Source: Eutreptiella sp. 'Long Island Sound 2002' (taxonomy: Eukaryota > Euglenozoa > Euglenophyceae > Eutreptiales > Eutreptiaceae). From it: a DNA stretch of 64,000 nucleotides. The stretch is from the NCBI GenBank assembly GCA_964036045.1, contig OZ038397.1, positions 20,647,742 to 20,711,741 of the forward strand. Direction: 5' to 3'. Below the pieces are notes generated by a model. It was not told the origin of the DNA, searched no databases, and worked only from the letters and a program-made list of their open reading frames with translations. Made by a program: the position numbers and the translations under genes. This document shows positions 20,601 to 31,864 of the stretch, piece by piece. Positions within the stretch are counted from its first letter, which is position 1; every line of letters starts with the position of its first letter.

Positions 20601-22839
20601 GTATTGGGCCACTGAACACATTGATACTGTCGCGAGCCCAGCTGGTCGACGGGCCAGATGGCACGAATTTCTCTCTCTGTTTGACCTCCATGTGTCGTAT
20701 TTGCCTGGAAAACACAACACGGTAGCGGATGCTCTGAGCCGATGGGCTTACCCCGCCTCAGAGGGGCTGCAAAGTACCAACATCCATGGTACGGAGCAGG
20801 ACCGCCATGTCATCATCGAATGGGATCAGGAAGAAAAGAAACTCATTCGACGTGCATGCATGCAGTGCGCTGTCAAACAGCACGCATTGCCGTGTCACGA
20901 CATCACGGCCATCACAGATCCGGCGCATGCTCACGAGATCTGCACCAAAACGCTGAAAGTCGTGGAAAAAGTCACCGATCCATCCTCAGGGGATGTGAAA
21001 CGGTTTGACTATACCCGACGAGTAAGTAGATTTCGGTTGATCGAGGGCATTAAGCGTCGAGATCCGGCCAGAACTCCACCCCTGCCTAAGGATTCCCTGA
21101 TCATCCGTGACTGGACGTCCGATTACCTGCAGGATCCCATGTTTAAAGAGGTCTTTGGAAATCTCAAATCCAAAGATGCTCACAGGGATGGGATTTTTGC
21201 AGAGTACTCGTTGGATGGGGGGAAGCTGTGGATGGAGGGTAAATTGTGTGTGCCAGACGCCCTAGCCCCCCGAGTGTTAAACTGGTGGCACAAATGGGAG
21301 TCCCCCCACGCACATGGCCGTCGACTGTGGTCGATGATTAAGCATAGGTTGTTTGGATCGAGGCTCTACACTCATTGCATGAAAGTAGCTGCCGGATGTG
21401 CCCAATGTGCTGTCTCGACGCCTCCCAGCGCGAAGAAGCACGGCCATCTGAGGCCTCATCCTATTCCGGAGCGTCTCTTTAACAGAGTCACCAGTGATTT
21501 CTTCTATCTCGGTGAACTCGATGACGAAGAGTGCCATTGGACTAACAAAAAAGTCAATGGTGTGCTCCTTATTCAGTGCCGTCATTCCGGCTACATTCAA
21601 GTGTTGCCTTGCAACATTGAGTCGATGACTGGCAAGGCTGCCGCCAAATGGTGCGCGCAGACCTGGATGGGAGGCTGGGACGTCCCATCCGAGGTGGTCA
21701 CGGACTCAGGCAAAGAGTACACCTCCGAATGGTGGAGAGAATTGTGTGCTCGCCTTGGAATCCACCACCTCAGGTGTGAAATCCACTCGCATCGAGCGCT
21801 GCCTGGCGAAAGAGCCGGCCGCTCAATAATTAATATGCTTCGTAAGGAGCTCGCGAGTGAGAAGGATTTCCACTGGCTTGACGTTCTCTTCGCATTGCTT
21901 CGCCGTTACCACAACACGCCTTTGTATCATGGCCTTTCTCCAAATGAAATTGTCTTTGGACGAAAGAAGTGTTGGTGGAACATGCCGTTGAATAATCCTC
22001 GCCCCTGTAAGGATGCTTCGCTGTTTTTGGACGAAGTCCAACGAGCAGATAAATCTGTGTCGAAATTAATCGAGAAGCATCAAGCTGACTGGCTTTGGGT
22101 TCAAAACCAAGGTCGAAAAAACCCCCACAATTTTGAAGTCGATGATCGAGTTTGGCTTCGAAAATCCGAAACCACCCTGGACGGAGATGACAAGCTTCTT
22201 CCCTTGTGGGAGGGGCCATTCGCTGTTACAGCGCGTCTTGGTGAGAACAGGTGGAGGATCCGTGTGGATGTCAGCAGGGAAATTGACGTTTCGGGCGATC
22301 GCCTCAAGAGAGAGATCCCCTCCCCCAAGGATCGAGTTAAACCCCTTTTTTGGACTGCAAAACACTTGTCTGATCGGGTAATCGAAGGGGGGAAGTACGA
22401 ACTTAAGAGGATTGTTGAAGCAAGACGTGACGCCAAGGGCGAATGGGAATTTCTGTGTGAGTGGAGGGGCTTTGATTCCAGTCACAACAACTGGGAACCA
22501 GCCCAATCTTTTGTCCATGGGTACACCAAGGGGTTCATTGACTTCCTCAAGAAGCACCCCGAAATTGGAGTACTCCTGACAGATTGTTTGTCGAAACCAG
22601 ACAGACAAGTGGAGAGCGACGGAAAACGACCTGTGGTGAATCGAGATCCAGCCTTTTACGGCCCTCAGCAGCCACATTCCAGGGCTGATCCGTCGATCCC
22701 CCCTCCTGCGGTCAGGCCAGCCCAGGAGCCACATGAGGACCAAGCTTCAAGTTCGGCCGCTGATCTGCAGCGCCCAAGCCGTACGAGGGCCAGGCCAGAC
22801 AGGTTGGTGGTCACATGCATTCGTGCTTGGCCGAATTAA
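17656..22839 (+). CDS. pol: B1 Pol (protease, Dam-like, RT, RNase H, integrase, chromodomain)
   Basis: The frame is open directly after the gag UAG for 1,727 codons and ends in TAA. In order: protease with CDNGSEV (N in place of T/S) and LYLGHPWL; a Dam-like domain (about 18397-18804) with YDAFANR and WINPPF (NPPF at 18568-18579), then ILVVPLW and PWFQEL; an acidic Ser-rich linker; RT with YIDD (19882-19893); RNase H with IRTDASRYAIGA; integrase with H-H and CAQC zinc-binding residues and acidic residues at 21496, 21703 and 21808, with 34 residues between the last two; and a chromodomain (22396-22545, YELKRIVEARR to WRGFDSSHNNWEP). No ATG near the start precedes protease, so expression as a readthrough fusion is inferred. 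All catalytic motifs appear intact. Confidence 0.93.
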   Translation, partial: GSHENRPSPGDFRHDPQIPDRPLLDVGSLVSSPLDPAADPSVVVDEVGVQSKHRARQFVTKLWVSDCKGNFHLATCLCDNGSEVNLQSNAFLPDDCVFESPHPVTLEGVSGHSLAGGQRGCYISTHLVAQDLWEEQNVEEIVLKDDYFYRADKKYDLYLGHPWLRKNRVAPVGHRRCFLLESGPLERPEFRFLHAGFKSAEEFLKQKVTPKFGEDVTIAEVNGSADYSQELECLRRDFQPRRPSRWHSSSYSVVDKWRDAICEYFHEHHSFWPQYDAFANRMNKRFDKHFSDAWTHKWDKKLWINPPFHLIQQVIHKIKQDKTQAILVVPLWDDKPWFQELQDICVDYIELPRKIKLYARDDTGPLPQRSWSSLAFLVDGKLSDSNSADSGTDSCVGSESEVERGTDDESIFSDFCPSDTQGDSTSNGSASSPSSPIRSTSKRIFSARARKNPQSRRKFRVFYEKPPVEAFMDPFEELDHEENLWDFDTRPTYLQEAVDTDLFRDIRRKILPAKAEEVAKVFSAVIPGDQVDTELCSKSREKIFEERKDTTLSGKLIKDPPVRGQFGEAFIELREGYKAKKQRPYENHGHKHEILRKIIERNLREFGWLEGCMTSEWCCSPFTVPKPPPADQNTIDGWRMVVDFRNLNAETKADSHPLPLIEEEIAKRARGRLFSVLDLRHGFHQMPLRKDSRPLTCMCTPCGPVQWTVMPMGLKNAPSFFQRMMEDVLFTTHPELRAFVSVYIDDIIIATEGEGLTEAELVALHEKQLNQVLDILDANQLICGPKKGKLFLKSVEFCGSLLENGTRRPSPGKLVAIQKWKRPETITELRGFLGCCNFYHTFVPNYAKFAAPLTELLKVGRDAGKAGSKVRVKWTDECEEAFHHLKVALCEVATLHVPQFDRPFYIRTDASRYAIGAVLEQVDEATGDHYPLAFWSRKLAPRQMQWSPREQETYAIICALKKYQSWVGTNRVEVLTDHRSLEYWATEHIDTVASPAGRRARWHEFLSLFDLHVSYLPGKHNTVADALSRWAYPASEGLQSTNIHGTEQDRHVIIEWDQEEKKLIRRACMQCAVKQHALPCHDITAITDPAHAHEICTKTLKVVEKVTDPSSGDVKRFDYTRRVSRFRLIEGIKRRDPARTPPLPKDSLIIRDWTSDYLQDPMFKEVFGNLKSKDAHRDGIFAEYSLDGGKLWMEGKLCVPDALAPRVLNWWHKWESPHAHGRRLWSMIKHRLFGSRLYTHCMKVAAGCAQCAVSTPPSAKKHGHLRPHPIPERLFNRVTSDFFYLGELDDEECHWTNKKVNGVLLIQCRHSGYIQVLPCNIESMTGKAAAKWCAQTWMGGWDVPSEVVTDSGKEYTSEWWRELCARLGIHHLRCEIHSHRALPGERAGRSIINMLRKELASEKDFHWLDVLFALLRRYHNTPLYHGLSPNEIVFGRKKCWWNMPLNNPRPCKDASLFLDEVQRADKSVSKLIEKHQADWLWVQNQGRKNPHNFEVDDRVWLRKSETTLDGDDKLLPLWEGPFAVTARLGENRWRIRVDVSREIDVSGDRLKREIPSPKDRVKPLFWTAKHLSDRVIEGGKYELKRIVEARRDAKGEWEFLCEWRGFDSSHNNWEPAQSFVHGYTKGFIDFLKKHPEIGVLLTDCLSKPDRQVESDGKRPVVNRDPAFYGPQQPHSRADPSIPPPAVRPAQEPHEDQASSSAADLQRPSRTRARPDRLVVTCIRAWPN

Positions 22840-24484
22840 GGAAGCCATCCTACCGCATTCTGCTCAATCCACTGTTCATTCTTTCTGTTTATGTCATGAT
22901 GTGGAGAACTGCGAATGTTTGATAATTTGACGTCAATCAACTTTTCTTTGGTCTCCGTTCGGCAGACAAGGTGTAGATACGCTGACGGAGTGTGCTGCCG
23001 TGTCCAGAAAAAACCAAACTCAGGCTTAATTCAGGCAGATTCGGGGTAATCTTGTCTCTGTTGGTCTGTGCATCTTTGGAATTTGGCTACTCGTGCAGAT
23101 GGAAGCAAATGTACATAATCAAAACGCTGGCCAGCGACATTCACCCCTACAGGCAACCCCTGTAGTACTGGCTGCCCTAGAGGCGACGCCAGGAACTCAG
23201 ATCGTATCTTCATTTGCTGTGATGCTAACGCCAAAGTCCAGATTCAGATCCAGGATCCTCAAATTTACCTTGAATTTCTCAGGTTTGTCCATCATTCTGC
23301 CACTGTTGTACGAAACTCAGACGTCAATTGTTCAGACAATCTTCATCTAGGAGCTCTAGGGACTTCTAACAGCAACCTCTGAAGTCCGTAAGCTTCGTTG
23401 TATTTTTGGCACACGCCAATGTGAGCTCAATCCGACCTGAAACTGTCGAAAATGGTGAATCCAAGTGTCTTGTGGGACTTCATCGAAAGATTGGCCTTGT
23501 CCAAGTCGATTGACACCACCGCCATTGTAAATTCGGTGTCTCTCAGTTATATACTGTCAGTAAAGTGCCTTCAGCGAACCTTCGGCGCGTTACATGCCAA
23601 GGATCCAGGGCCAGCATGTCCCATCATGATGCATCATCACATGATCCACATTTTCATAGAATCTGTTAGATGCTCGCGAACCAACGTGCCGGAAAGCACA
23701 ATTGAGCTGAATAAACGACAATATATATTAACTTTAGTCTAAACGAAGGTGTTAGTAGTTTCAGTTGTAGACATTCCGCTTCATTTCACCTTCATCTCAG
23801 GGATTTTACTCATGTTAGGACCATTTAGGTTGATTGCCTTGTCATCTCCCATCATTCCTCGAAGATCTGTCGACGGCTTTGCCTAACTTCGTTGACGCTT
23901 ATGATCTTCTGTGCACTTAGGGTCTGTAGACTACATGTGTATTTGTTTAACCTCTCTGTGATTGCTTAATCCCCTCAATCTCTGCTCAAATTCATTCTCA
24001 TTTTTGCTGAATCTTGTGATCATCCACCAGATGCGCCAAATCTGAGCCACATGCTGTACTTTTCAGAACGAGAAAAGCGGGATAACACGATGTAGAGTTC
24101 GGCGAGGACACCGTAGCGTGCCCGCGACAGCGAAACTGTGCCAGAGCGCTGAGATGTCACTCCAATTCTTGATCCCCCCACTCAATCCACCAATAATCTA
24201 CCTCATTCTCAACCAATGCATGGTTTGGTATCGATTCTCGATACGTTTACATGCTTTTTAGCCCCTGACCTAATGTTTTACTGCACGGAGGACTGTTCGT
24301 CACTTCTCATTCTGTCTCATTTCAGGTTCATCCACCCTGATTCAGTGCCAATTCAGCCCAAATCAGGTCAGATCAAGCAGATTTCGCCCCATCAAGGCTA
24401 CATTTCTATGTTTTTCTGGGACTTACCCGCACTACGTTCTTCGTTGACGTAGCGACACACCCCAGTGTGTTTTTGGAGGGGGAG
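22840..24484 (+). other. B1 3' untranslated region with polypurine tract
   Basis: These 1,645 bp between pol and the 3' LTR have no coding homology. The last bases, TTTTTGGAGGGGGAG (24470-24484), form the polypurine tract that would prime plus-strand DNA. The stretch is nearly identical to 58807-60451 except for a replaced segment at about 23868-23917. Confidence 0.85.
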
Positions 24485-25016
24485 TGTAAGTGCGGCTAGC
24501 CCCATCTGCTCAGATTTTCAGACTTTCTGCCCAGATTGGCTACATTTTGGTCATTTTCTTTGCTTCGGCGGAATTGCCGCCTCGCAGCTCAGTCACAGGA
24601 TATTTCCTATATATTTCTGATATGCCGGATTTGATTCCGCGGTCCATTTCCCGTAAATCCGCCGCATTCCGCTATTTTAGCTGGAATCGCCATTTGCCGC
24701 TGGCGCGCGCTCGCGGGCCTGATCGGCCATACAATTTTACATAAATGGATTATTTAAATTCATTCGGACAGTTTTGGACACTCAGATGTATTTAGAATAA
24801 TTCCCCTCAATTTTCTTCATAGACTGGGATTTTCTGCCGGACCACAATCAGCATGGACCTTGCTTCTGTTGTCGCTGCTCTCGCCTCCGTTGGTGTTCGT
24901 GTATCCGGTTCCAACCCCAATAACAACATCCAGGGAGACTCCTCGCGTGCCTGCCCCACTGGTCTTGCCGGCCCCGAGCCCTCCGGCACCCACAACGACC
25001 CAGGGCAGCACTTTCA
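24485..25016 (+). repeat. B1 3' LTR (532 bp)
   Basis: It begins TGTAAGTGCGGC and ends AGCACTTTCA (TG...CA). A TATATAT box lies at 24608-24614, and the gag ATG with 54 codons (24853 onward) is carried in the LTR. It is followed at once by the C1 leader. Confidence 0.96.
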
Positions 25017-25084
25017 CACAACCAGTTCGTTGAGTTGAACGAGTGCACATCAAGGACTTCAAGACCAACTACGCCCCCGCTGCC

Positions 25085-28000
25085 ATGGTGAATTGGCAAG
25101 AAGCGGGTAGGAGGTGGCCGCAGCCCCACCCCCATGTGGCGCGCCTGCTGCGCGGATTGCTGTGGGACCAGCAGTACCGCTACAGCAATCCCCAGTGCGA
25201 AGGCGGCATGCCCGGGAGCTTCGAGCTCCGCGAGGACATGGGGGAGGACCGCCTGCGGGCAGTGGAGGAGTGGCTGCGGGCGGAAGGGTACGAGTACCGC
25301 TTCCGCCGCAAGCGCTGGAGGACGTGGACCCGGCCGGACAGGCCCGGCGAAGGGCTGCGCCCCGACGGGATCGAGGAGGACGAGGACCCCAACGCCTACC
25401 CGTCGGGCGCCTCGATCAACGTCTTCCTCTGGGACGTGATCGAGAAGAACTTCCCGGAACCGGGGAGCGAGCGCAGGCTGCAGGGCAGCAGCAGCGCGTC
25501 TCCGGCGACGGAGAAGCGGTCCGCCGGGGACAGGAAGCGGGACCGGAGGTGGCGGGAGTACTAGGAGTCCCTGGCCGCCGAAGCCGCCCAAGGCGCCAAG
25601 GGCGGAACCCCAGCCCCCAGTCCCCAACGGGCCAATGGTGGTCACCACCCCGGCTCCACCACCCTTGGCGACTACATCCAAGTCGCCAAGCAGACCCAGG
25701 CCAAGCCCCGTCCGCTGCTCCTGAGGGCCCGGCAGGCCCCAGCAGGCCCCAGCAGCGACGTGGAGTCGGCCCACCGCGGGAGGATGCCGGCCGACCAGGC
25801 CAGCTCCAGCAGCAGCGTCGCTCCCGAAAGGGACGTGGCGCGCGTCTGTGAGCGCGCCTGTGGGGTGCCCTGCAACCGTCGGGTTGCCCGGCAACGGGCC
25901 AGGCAGTACAGCGCGGCCATGGAGGGCGCCGTCGGCATCGCCCAGGAGGAGGCTGCGGAGTGGGCGCATGGCATGGCCATCCACGCCCAGACCGTGGCGG
26001 CCATTGCGGCCGGACTCACGGCCGTAGCCGCCCATGGGGCAGCGACTGCCCAGGTCAACGGTGAGTCGGCGGCAGCCGACGAGGAAGCCCGCCTGACGCA
26101 GGAGGCCATTGCCTGCAAGGAGGCCGAGGTGAAGGCGCTGGAAGAGGCGTTTGCCCAAGAGAGGGCAAAGAAGGAGGCGGAGGAAAGGGCCCACGCCGAA
26201 GCGACGGCTAAGGCCCAGGAGGACGCCGCCAAGAAGGAAGCCATCGAGGCCGCGCGACGGAAGGTCGCTGAGGAGAAGGCCAAGACGGAGGCGGAGCTGG
26301 CAGCGTTGGAAGCGCAGAAGGCGCGGCTGCAGCAGGCCCGGGAAGCCGAGGCGGCTCGTGCTCGGGAGGAAGCCGAAGCGCGAGCTGCCGCAGCCACCGC
26401 CGCCGCAATGGAGGAGGCAGAGGCCAAACTCCGCCGCGAGACTCCCCCGGGAGCATCACGAGTGGAGACCCTTCGAAAGCTTTTCGAAGGGGACGCCTCC
26501 TCCAGGATGGCGCTGGATGAGGCCGACACGGGCAGCAGTGGGAGCGGTGGCACCACCGCCCGTCGACGGAGTAAGGGCAAGGGGAAGACCCCCGAGAGGC
26601 CGCGGAGGCCAGCGGGTGGGCACCCCCACGACAGTGACCCCTTCTTCACCGCCAGTGACGGGGATGAACGAGGCCGTCGACATCGCCAAGTGGTGGCTTG
26701 GACGGGCGGAGGCGGCGGAGATGTCCCCATGGAACCCGAAGGTGAGGATGAGGATCTCCCTCCTCCCTACCGGAGCTCGGAGTCCTCCGAGACCGAGACG
26801 CCCAGGTGGGGCGACATGGGCGAGGATGACGACATGGACTTCGGCATCACGAGGAAGCGCCCATCCTCGGACCCACCGAGGCGACCCGGCGGAGACCCAC
26901 CGGGACCCCCTGGCGGAGGACCATCAGGACCCCCTGGAGGACGCCCACCGAGTGGACCCCCTGGAGGCGGACCACCGGGCGGGGGAGGACCCCCTGGACC
27001 GGGCGGACCCGGCGGAGGCCCTCCTGGAGGACCCCCTGGGGACCCCGACGACCCACCAGGGAACGGCGACCCGGATACCACCTGGCGGTGGATTGTCTAC
27101 CTCCGCAGGAGGGTCTTTTCCCTCGAGTGCGAGGTAGACACGGGCAAGGTCGAGATGGCTCGCATCTCCGGGGTCGCCGCGCGCGCGCAGAAGGAGCTGG
27201 ACATCGCCAGGGCCGAGACCAAGTCGCTGACCAACGTCGTCAGCGGCCTGCAGGAGAGGCTGGATGCGCTGGAAGCCCGTGGGAGCGTCGGCAGCGACCA
27301 CCCACCCCTGGAGTCTGGCTCGTCGGACGACGGCTGGGGACCCGGACCAGGTCCAGGCAGACCCCACGCCCCTGGCGGAGCCCCCAGGAGTCGCCCCAGC
27401 GCCAGTGCCCCCTCTCTCACCGCCCCCTCTCACCACAGCGCGGGCCGCCGCAACGAGCGCGTGCCGCCCGGCAGTGGCAGTGAGGAATGGCGCGATGAGT
27501 GGTTCAGCGCGGACTACCACAACCGCCGTGCCCCACCGCGGACGCCTGTACGCCCCCGACGCCCGGCACCAGCCCCGGCGCCAATCCCCAGGGCTGGAGG
27601 ACGTTATGGTGGACTCAGGGATGAGGTCCCCAGAGGAGACGTGGAGTGGGATGTCGGCGAAGGTGAGGACCTGGACCTGGACCTGGAGGAGTTCGACATC
27701 AGCCCGCCGCGTGGTGTACGACGGGAGGCCGCTGAACGCAGCCGCTGGCGCCGTGATGAGGATGCGTACATGGATGCAGTACGGCGTGAACATTTCGGTT
27801 CAGCGTACGTGGAGGAACCGCGGCGTAGCCACAGGGATTCCATGGAGGAGATGGACGTGGCGGCCGTGGGAGTCCGTGGGCGAGGCCGATGGGAACCTCG
27901 GTCCACCTCGCGGCCGACATTCATGGTCTCTAAGGACGCGGATGCCGCCGTGTGGGAAGACTTGAAGGACATCAAGCCCCCCATGTACGACAGCAACCCC

Positions 28001-29407
28001 CTCAACCTCGACCGCTTCTTGGAGAAGCGGGACGATTGGGGGCTGACCGTCACTGAAGACCTGCCTCCCGCTGATGCGGAGAAGTATGTCTTCAAACGGT
28101 TCAGGTACCGCCTGCCGGAAGTGCTCGGAGAGCTATACTTCATGGCGACCAAGGAGGGGAAGATCAAGACCCTCAAGGAAGCCAAGAAGTGGCTCAACGA
28201 GCAGGAGCGGGTGGACGCTCCGGAGGTGGCTGCCAAGCGCTGGAAGTCCATCAAGCTTGAGCATGATGGACGGGAGATCCGCCTACGGGAATGGCGTGAC
28301 TTCCGAGGGAAATACACCCTCTTCCGCCGCAACGTGGAGGATTGGAACGAGGGTGACGAGCAGGCTCGCCTGCTCTCCATGCTACCGGAAGCATGGATCA
28401 AGAGGGTCACCAAGGAGGAATCCAAGAGGGCCAAGTCCAACCACACGGTCAAGATGATGCTCCCCAAGGAGTATCATACGAACGTGGTGGCTTGGGCGAA
28501 GAAGAACGTGGCCCGGGATGTCAAACGGCACTCCCTGCGGAACGCTCTTCTCATCACCGTCTCGGGGGATCGCGAGAAGACCGCGATGTGGCGTCTTGAC
28601 GATTGTGAGTTGAGCGGCCAGACCATCCGTCTGCAGCCCATCCCGGCGCGGATGAGCTGCGACGAGATCCTGGAGTGGGTTGGCGAGGAAGTACTCAAGG
28701 AGTACCGAAACCTCCACCACACCCGCGGGTTAAGGCCCGGCGACCGCGACGTCAACTACGTTGGCGAGGGACCTGGCGGGGAATCTGCCATGGACCCAGC
28801 GGGAGCCGGCGGCGATGAGACTCTCGTCGACGATGACGACGACGATGAGCCCGCCGAAGTGGCCGTTTGTGCCTTTGTGGCCAAGAACCTGAGCGCGGGG
28901 AGCAAGCCGGCAAACTGGAAGCCCCTGCAGCAGGGTTGGAGGAAGCAGGAGAAGAGGGACCCTCGCCGCATTGGCGACCCTCCGCTGTCCTTTGGGGAGT
29001 TCATACGAGCTCACCCTCAGGGCTGTTTCGTGTGTTATGGGAGGAAGCGAGGCTTCAACCATGACCACCGAACATGCCCTGTCCACAAGGCCGACACAGA
29101 GGATTACAAGAAGGCGCACGGGTCGAAGAAGCGTGCGCCCGCGGGTATCCGGGAAGCCAAGATGGAGGTGGACAAGGACGAGCTGGCCAAGCTGATGTCG
29201 TCGGTGGGGACCGAATTGGCCAAGGAGATCCAGGAGATCAAGAGGAACTGGGTCCCCAGATCGGACAACAAGAACAAGGAGAACAACCAGAATGACCAGA
29301 ACAAGGACAAGGACAAGAATAAGGGTAAGAAAGGGGGAAGGAAGAAGGGCATCAACGAGGTTGATGCGGAGGAGAACACCCCTTCCTCCACAACCGACGC
29401 CCCCTAG
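25085..29407 (+). pseudogene. gag: C1 Gag, one nonsense codon (1,440-residue frame)
   Basis: The start is ATG 25085 in a strong context (GCTGCCATGG); a GTG 42 bases upstream is open but preceded closely by TGA. The frame is interrupted once, by TAG at 25562-25564 where C2 has CAG (Gln). Visible parts: a basic N-terminal domain with WQEAGRRW; a long Ala/Glu/Lys coiled coil (about 26080-26450); a Gly/Pro tract of the GPPGG type (26880-27060); a gag-like domain (27950-28480, VWEDLKDIKPPMYD); a variant knuckle CFVCYGRKRGFNHDHRTC with eight rather than four residues before His; and a Lys/Asn-rich tail. Unusually long for a Ty3/gypsy Gag. Ends at TAG 29405. Confidence 0.9.
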
Positions 29408-29429
29408 CGGAGCCCCTGCAGCCAAGGGC
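29405..29429 (+). promoter_or_regulatory. Candidate UAG-CGG readthrough site, C1
   Basis: TAG (29405-29407) is followed by CGG, and pol continues in the same frame. A hairpin GCCCCTG-CAGC-CAAGGGC (29412-29429, one mismatch) begins four bases after the stop codon. Stop plus CGG is a known readthrough context. The function is inferred. Confidence 0.55.
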
Positions 29430-29508
29430 CCCAGCTAGGGCGGTCGCAGGATGGTGACGTGGGAAGCGCCGAACCATCCCAGTCGGGAGTCGATAAACAC
29501 AAGGGGAC

Positions 29509-29535
29509 TGCCGCGGGCGGAAGGCCCGGTCCGGC
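29509..29535 (+). repeat. 27-bp GC-rich hairpin motif near the pol start, C1 copy
   Basis: This 27-base sequence, starting TGCCGCGGGCGG, is identical to the reverse complement of 41195-41221 and 37859-37885 in C2. It can fold with GCCG/CGGC and GGGC/GCCC arms around a GGAAG loop. It is absent from the C1 site that corresponds to 37859. Confidence 0.85.
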
Positions 29536-31860
29536 GCCCAGTCGCGGAGGCGGGGTGAGGGCAAGTGAAGGCACGAACCCTTGCACCCGTCCGTCCTTCG
29601 CGACCAAGAATGTGTTTGATGTACTACAGGATCTATCCGAGAGTATCGGAGGATCACCCGGACCGCAGCTGGATGCTGCAGATGGGCAGCCTGAGCCCAT
29701 TGTCCACGACCTGCACCAGTCGCTTGTTGAGCTTCTGGAACGGCCGGAGATCCTGAGTTTGCACGCCGTGCGCCGTGTCGGTCGCGAGCGGCAGTTGCAT
29801 CTTAAGGTCCGTGCCTTATGCGGGGAAGTGGAAAAGGTTTTCGACGTGTTGGTCGACACGGGAGCTCAAGTCAGCTTGGTCAAGGCTGGCCTGCTTCCAC
29901 CAGAGTGTCTTACCGACAGTCGGAAACCTGTCAGGCTGAAGGTGGCGAACGGCCAGTACATGGTGGGAGGCACGAAGGAAGCGGCCATCGGGCTGCAGTT
30001 CGTGAACCATCGTGAGCTGAGTCGCCCAGACCTCGGCAAGGAAATCCTCCTGCACGGTAGCTTCTACGAGGCCGAGATGGACTGGGACATGATCGTTGGG
30101 TACGACTTCATGATGGAGACGGACTCCGGCGTTCTCCCGGCCCAGGCCTCCATGACCCTGTACCAGGACGACCAGCTCTCGTGGCTTTCGTCACCTGAGC
30201 ACCATGTGGAATGCCAATGGATCCACCCCGAACGCAATCAGCTCGAAGTGGCCGCGCTGGACACTGAGCCAACTGGTCCTGCAAACCAGGAGTACGGCGT
30301 AAGGCCGGAAGTGGCGAGCCGAGTTGTCGCGGACTTGGGAGCGTCGGATCTGGCCCTGGATGCGTTCTCTTCAGGAACCTCCGCCCATCTGCGGGTATGT
30401 GAGAAGTACTGGAGCGCCCAGGACTCCGCGTGGAAGAAGCACTGGGGTCCGCATCAGGGATTGATGTGGATCCATTGCCCCCGCTGGGACATTCCAAGAG
30501 CGATAGCGAAGATTCGCAAGGACCGCTCCAAGGCAGTGCTGGTTGTTCCTATGGGATGCACCGAGGAGGAAAGTACCCGACATTGGGTAGCCTCATTGAC
30601 CAACATGACCTTGAACAAGGTCGTCCTACCGGCTGGAGAGAGTGTCTATCAGGACGCTAAGGGACAGCCCATGCCACCCCAGAGATGGCCAACGGAATTC
30701 CACTATGTGGATGGGGGCCTTGATCAGGCCGACACCACGGACTTCGTGTGTGTCAACCGCATCATAGCGGAGCCTTGGAGGCAATGCTTTGCGGTTCCCC
30801 CTGTTGACATCGAAGAATCAGATTCGGAAGACCCCCTCACTGAAGAGGAGTGGGATCTGGTTCAGGGGTATATGGATCAGCCCTTTCACGACTGGGGAAA
30901 CCAGCGTGAGGGCAAGAGCCAGGACAGAGCCTGGTGGGAAGTGGACTCGATCGTTTCTGGTTCCTATGACGGGAACACCTTCGTGCAGAGGGTGCTGGAC
31001 CACATGTCCAACCAGGACGAGCCGCCCGGCGGCAACCCACCCACCTACGGCGATCTATTCCGAGGCAAGACCAGAGATGGCCCTTTGGGCCACCTGGGAA
31101 GACCACCTGAGCCGAAAGCGAGCGGAGTAGCTACCCCTCAAGTAAGCTCCGTGGTTCAAGTGCCCGGAAAAGCCAAGGCGGAGTCCGATGACTGCCCCAA
31201 GATCCAGGCATTGAGGGCCAGGCTGAAGCAGAAGTATGGCGAGACCTTCTTCAGCGGAAAACCTGTGTTCCCCCCACCGGTGCGTGGACCGTATGGCGAG
31301 GCCCAGGTACGACTGAAGCAGGACCCCCGTGTGTATCGTCACCGGGAGTTTGCCCTGAGGGGCGAGAGGAAAGAAGCCATGGAGAAGATCCTCCGTGACT
31401 TCATCCAGAGAGGCTGGCTTGAGCCATGCCACTCCGAGTGGGCCTCTCCCTGCTTCGTCGTCCCCAAGAAGGTTGCCGGTGAGTGGCGGCTCGTGGTCGA
31501 CTACCGCGGCCTGAACGCCCAAACGCAGCACGACAGCTATACGCTGCCCCTCATTGAGGACATGCTGCAAAAGCAACACCGGCGGAGGATCTTCACGGTG
31601 ATTGACCTGAAACATGGTTATCATCAGATGCCTCTCGCCGAGGAGTCCCGTGCCTGCACAGCCATGAGCACCCCACTTGGACCTCTCCAGTGGAAGGTGA
31701 TGCCCATGGGCGTTACCAACGGCAATGCGGCTTTTCAGCGGATGCTGGAGAACCTGCTTGAGCCGCTGCGCGACTGTGCGGACCCCTTCGTGGACGACGT
31801 GATCATCGCGTCCGGGGACCCCAGCATGAGCTACGAGGAGCTCCTGGAGGCACATGAAAG

Positions 31861-31864
31861 GGAC
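31861..31864. other. Target-site duplication of C2 (left, GGAC)
   Basis: GGAC precedes the C2 LTR and recurs at 48903-48906 after it. The uninterrupted C2 pol has this GGAC once (AGGGACGTCAC), confirming a 4-bp duplication. Confidence 0.9.

Larger units (their letters stand above)
14397..25016 (+). mobile_element. Element B1: Ty3/gypsy retrotransposon, 5' LTR truncated
   Basis: It is nearly identical to B2 (50220-60983) along its whole length. The 5' LTR lacks its first 146 bp, including the TATA-like box. Gag carries two stops and one frameshift; pol is intact at 1,727 codons; the 3' LTR is full length. The right flank is the C leader (CACAACCAG), which in C2 is continuous with CAACAAC, so B1 inserted into the leader of C1. 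The left flank is element D, so the left target duplication is lost. Confidence 0.95.
29408..31864 (+). pseudogene. pol: C1 Pol, first part (protease, Dam-like, RT), cut by C2
   Basis: These 819 codons run in frame from the gag UAG. Protease LVDTGAQVSL comes first, then the Dam-like domain (about 30311-30660; LALDAFSSG at 30350-30376 and HCPRW in place of NPPF), then RT with WRLVVDYRGLN and FVDD. The frame stops because C2 inserted after HERD (31864); the first LTR codon is TGA. The rest continues at 48907. There is no other lesion here. Confidence 0.93.

Noticed and set aside
26880-27060. A collagen-like host protein suggested by Gly/Pro repeats
   Set aside because: The tract is in frame within C gag, between its coiled coil and gag domain, in both copies.
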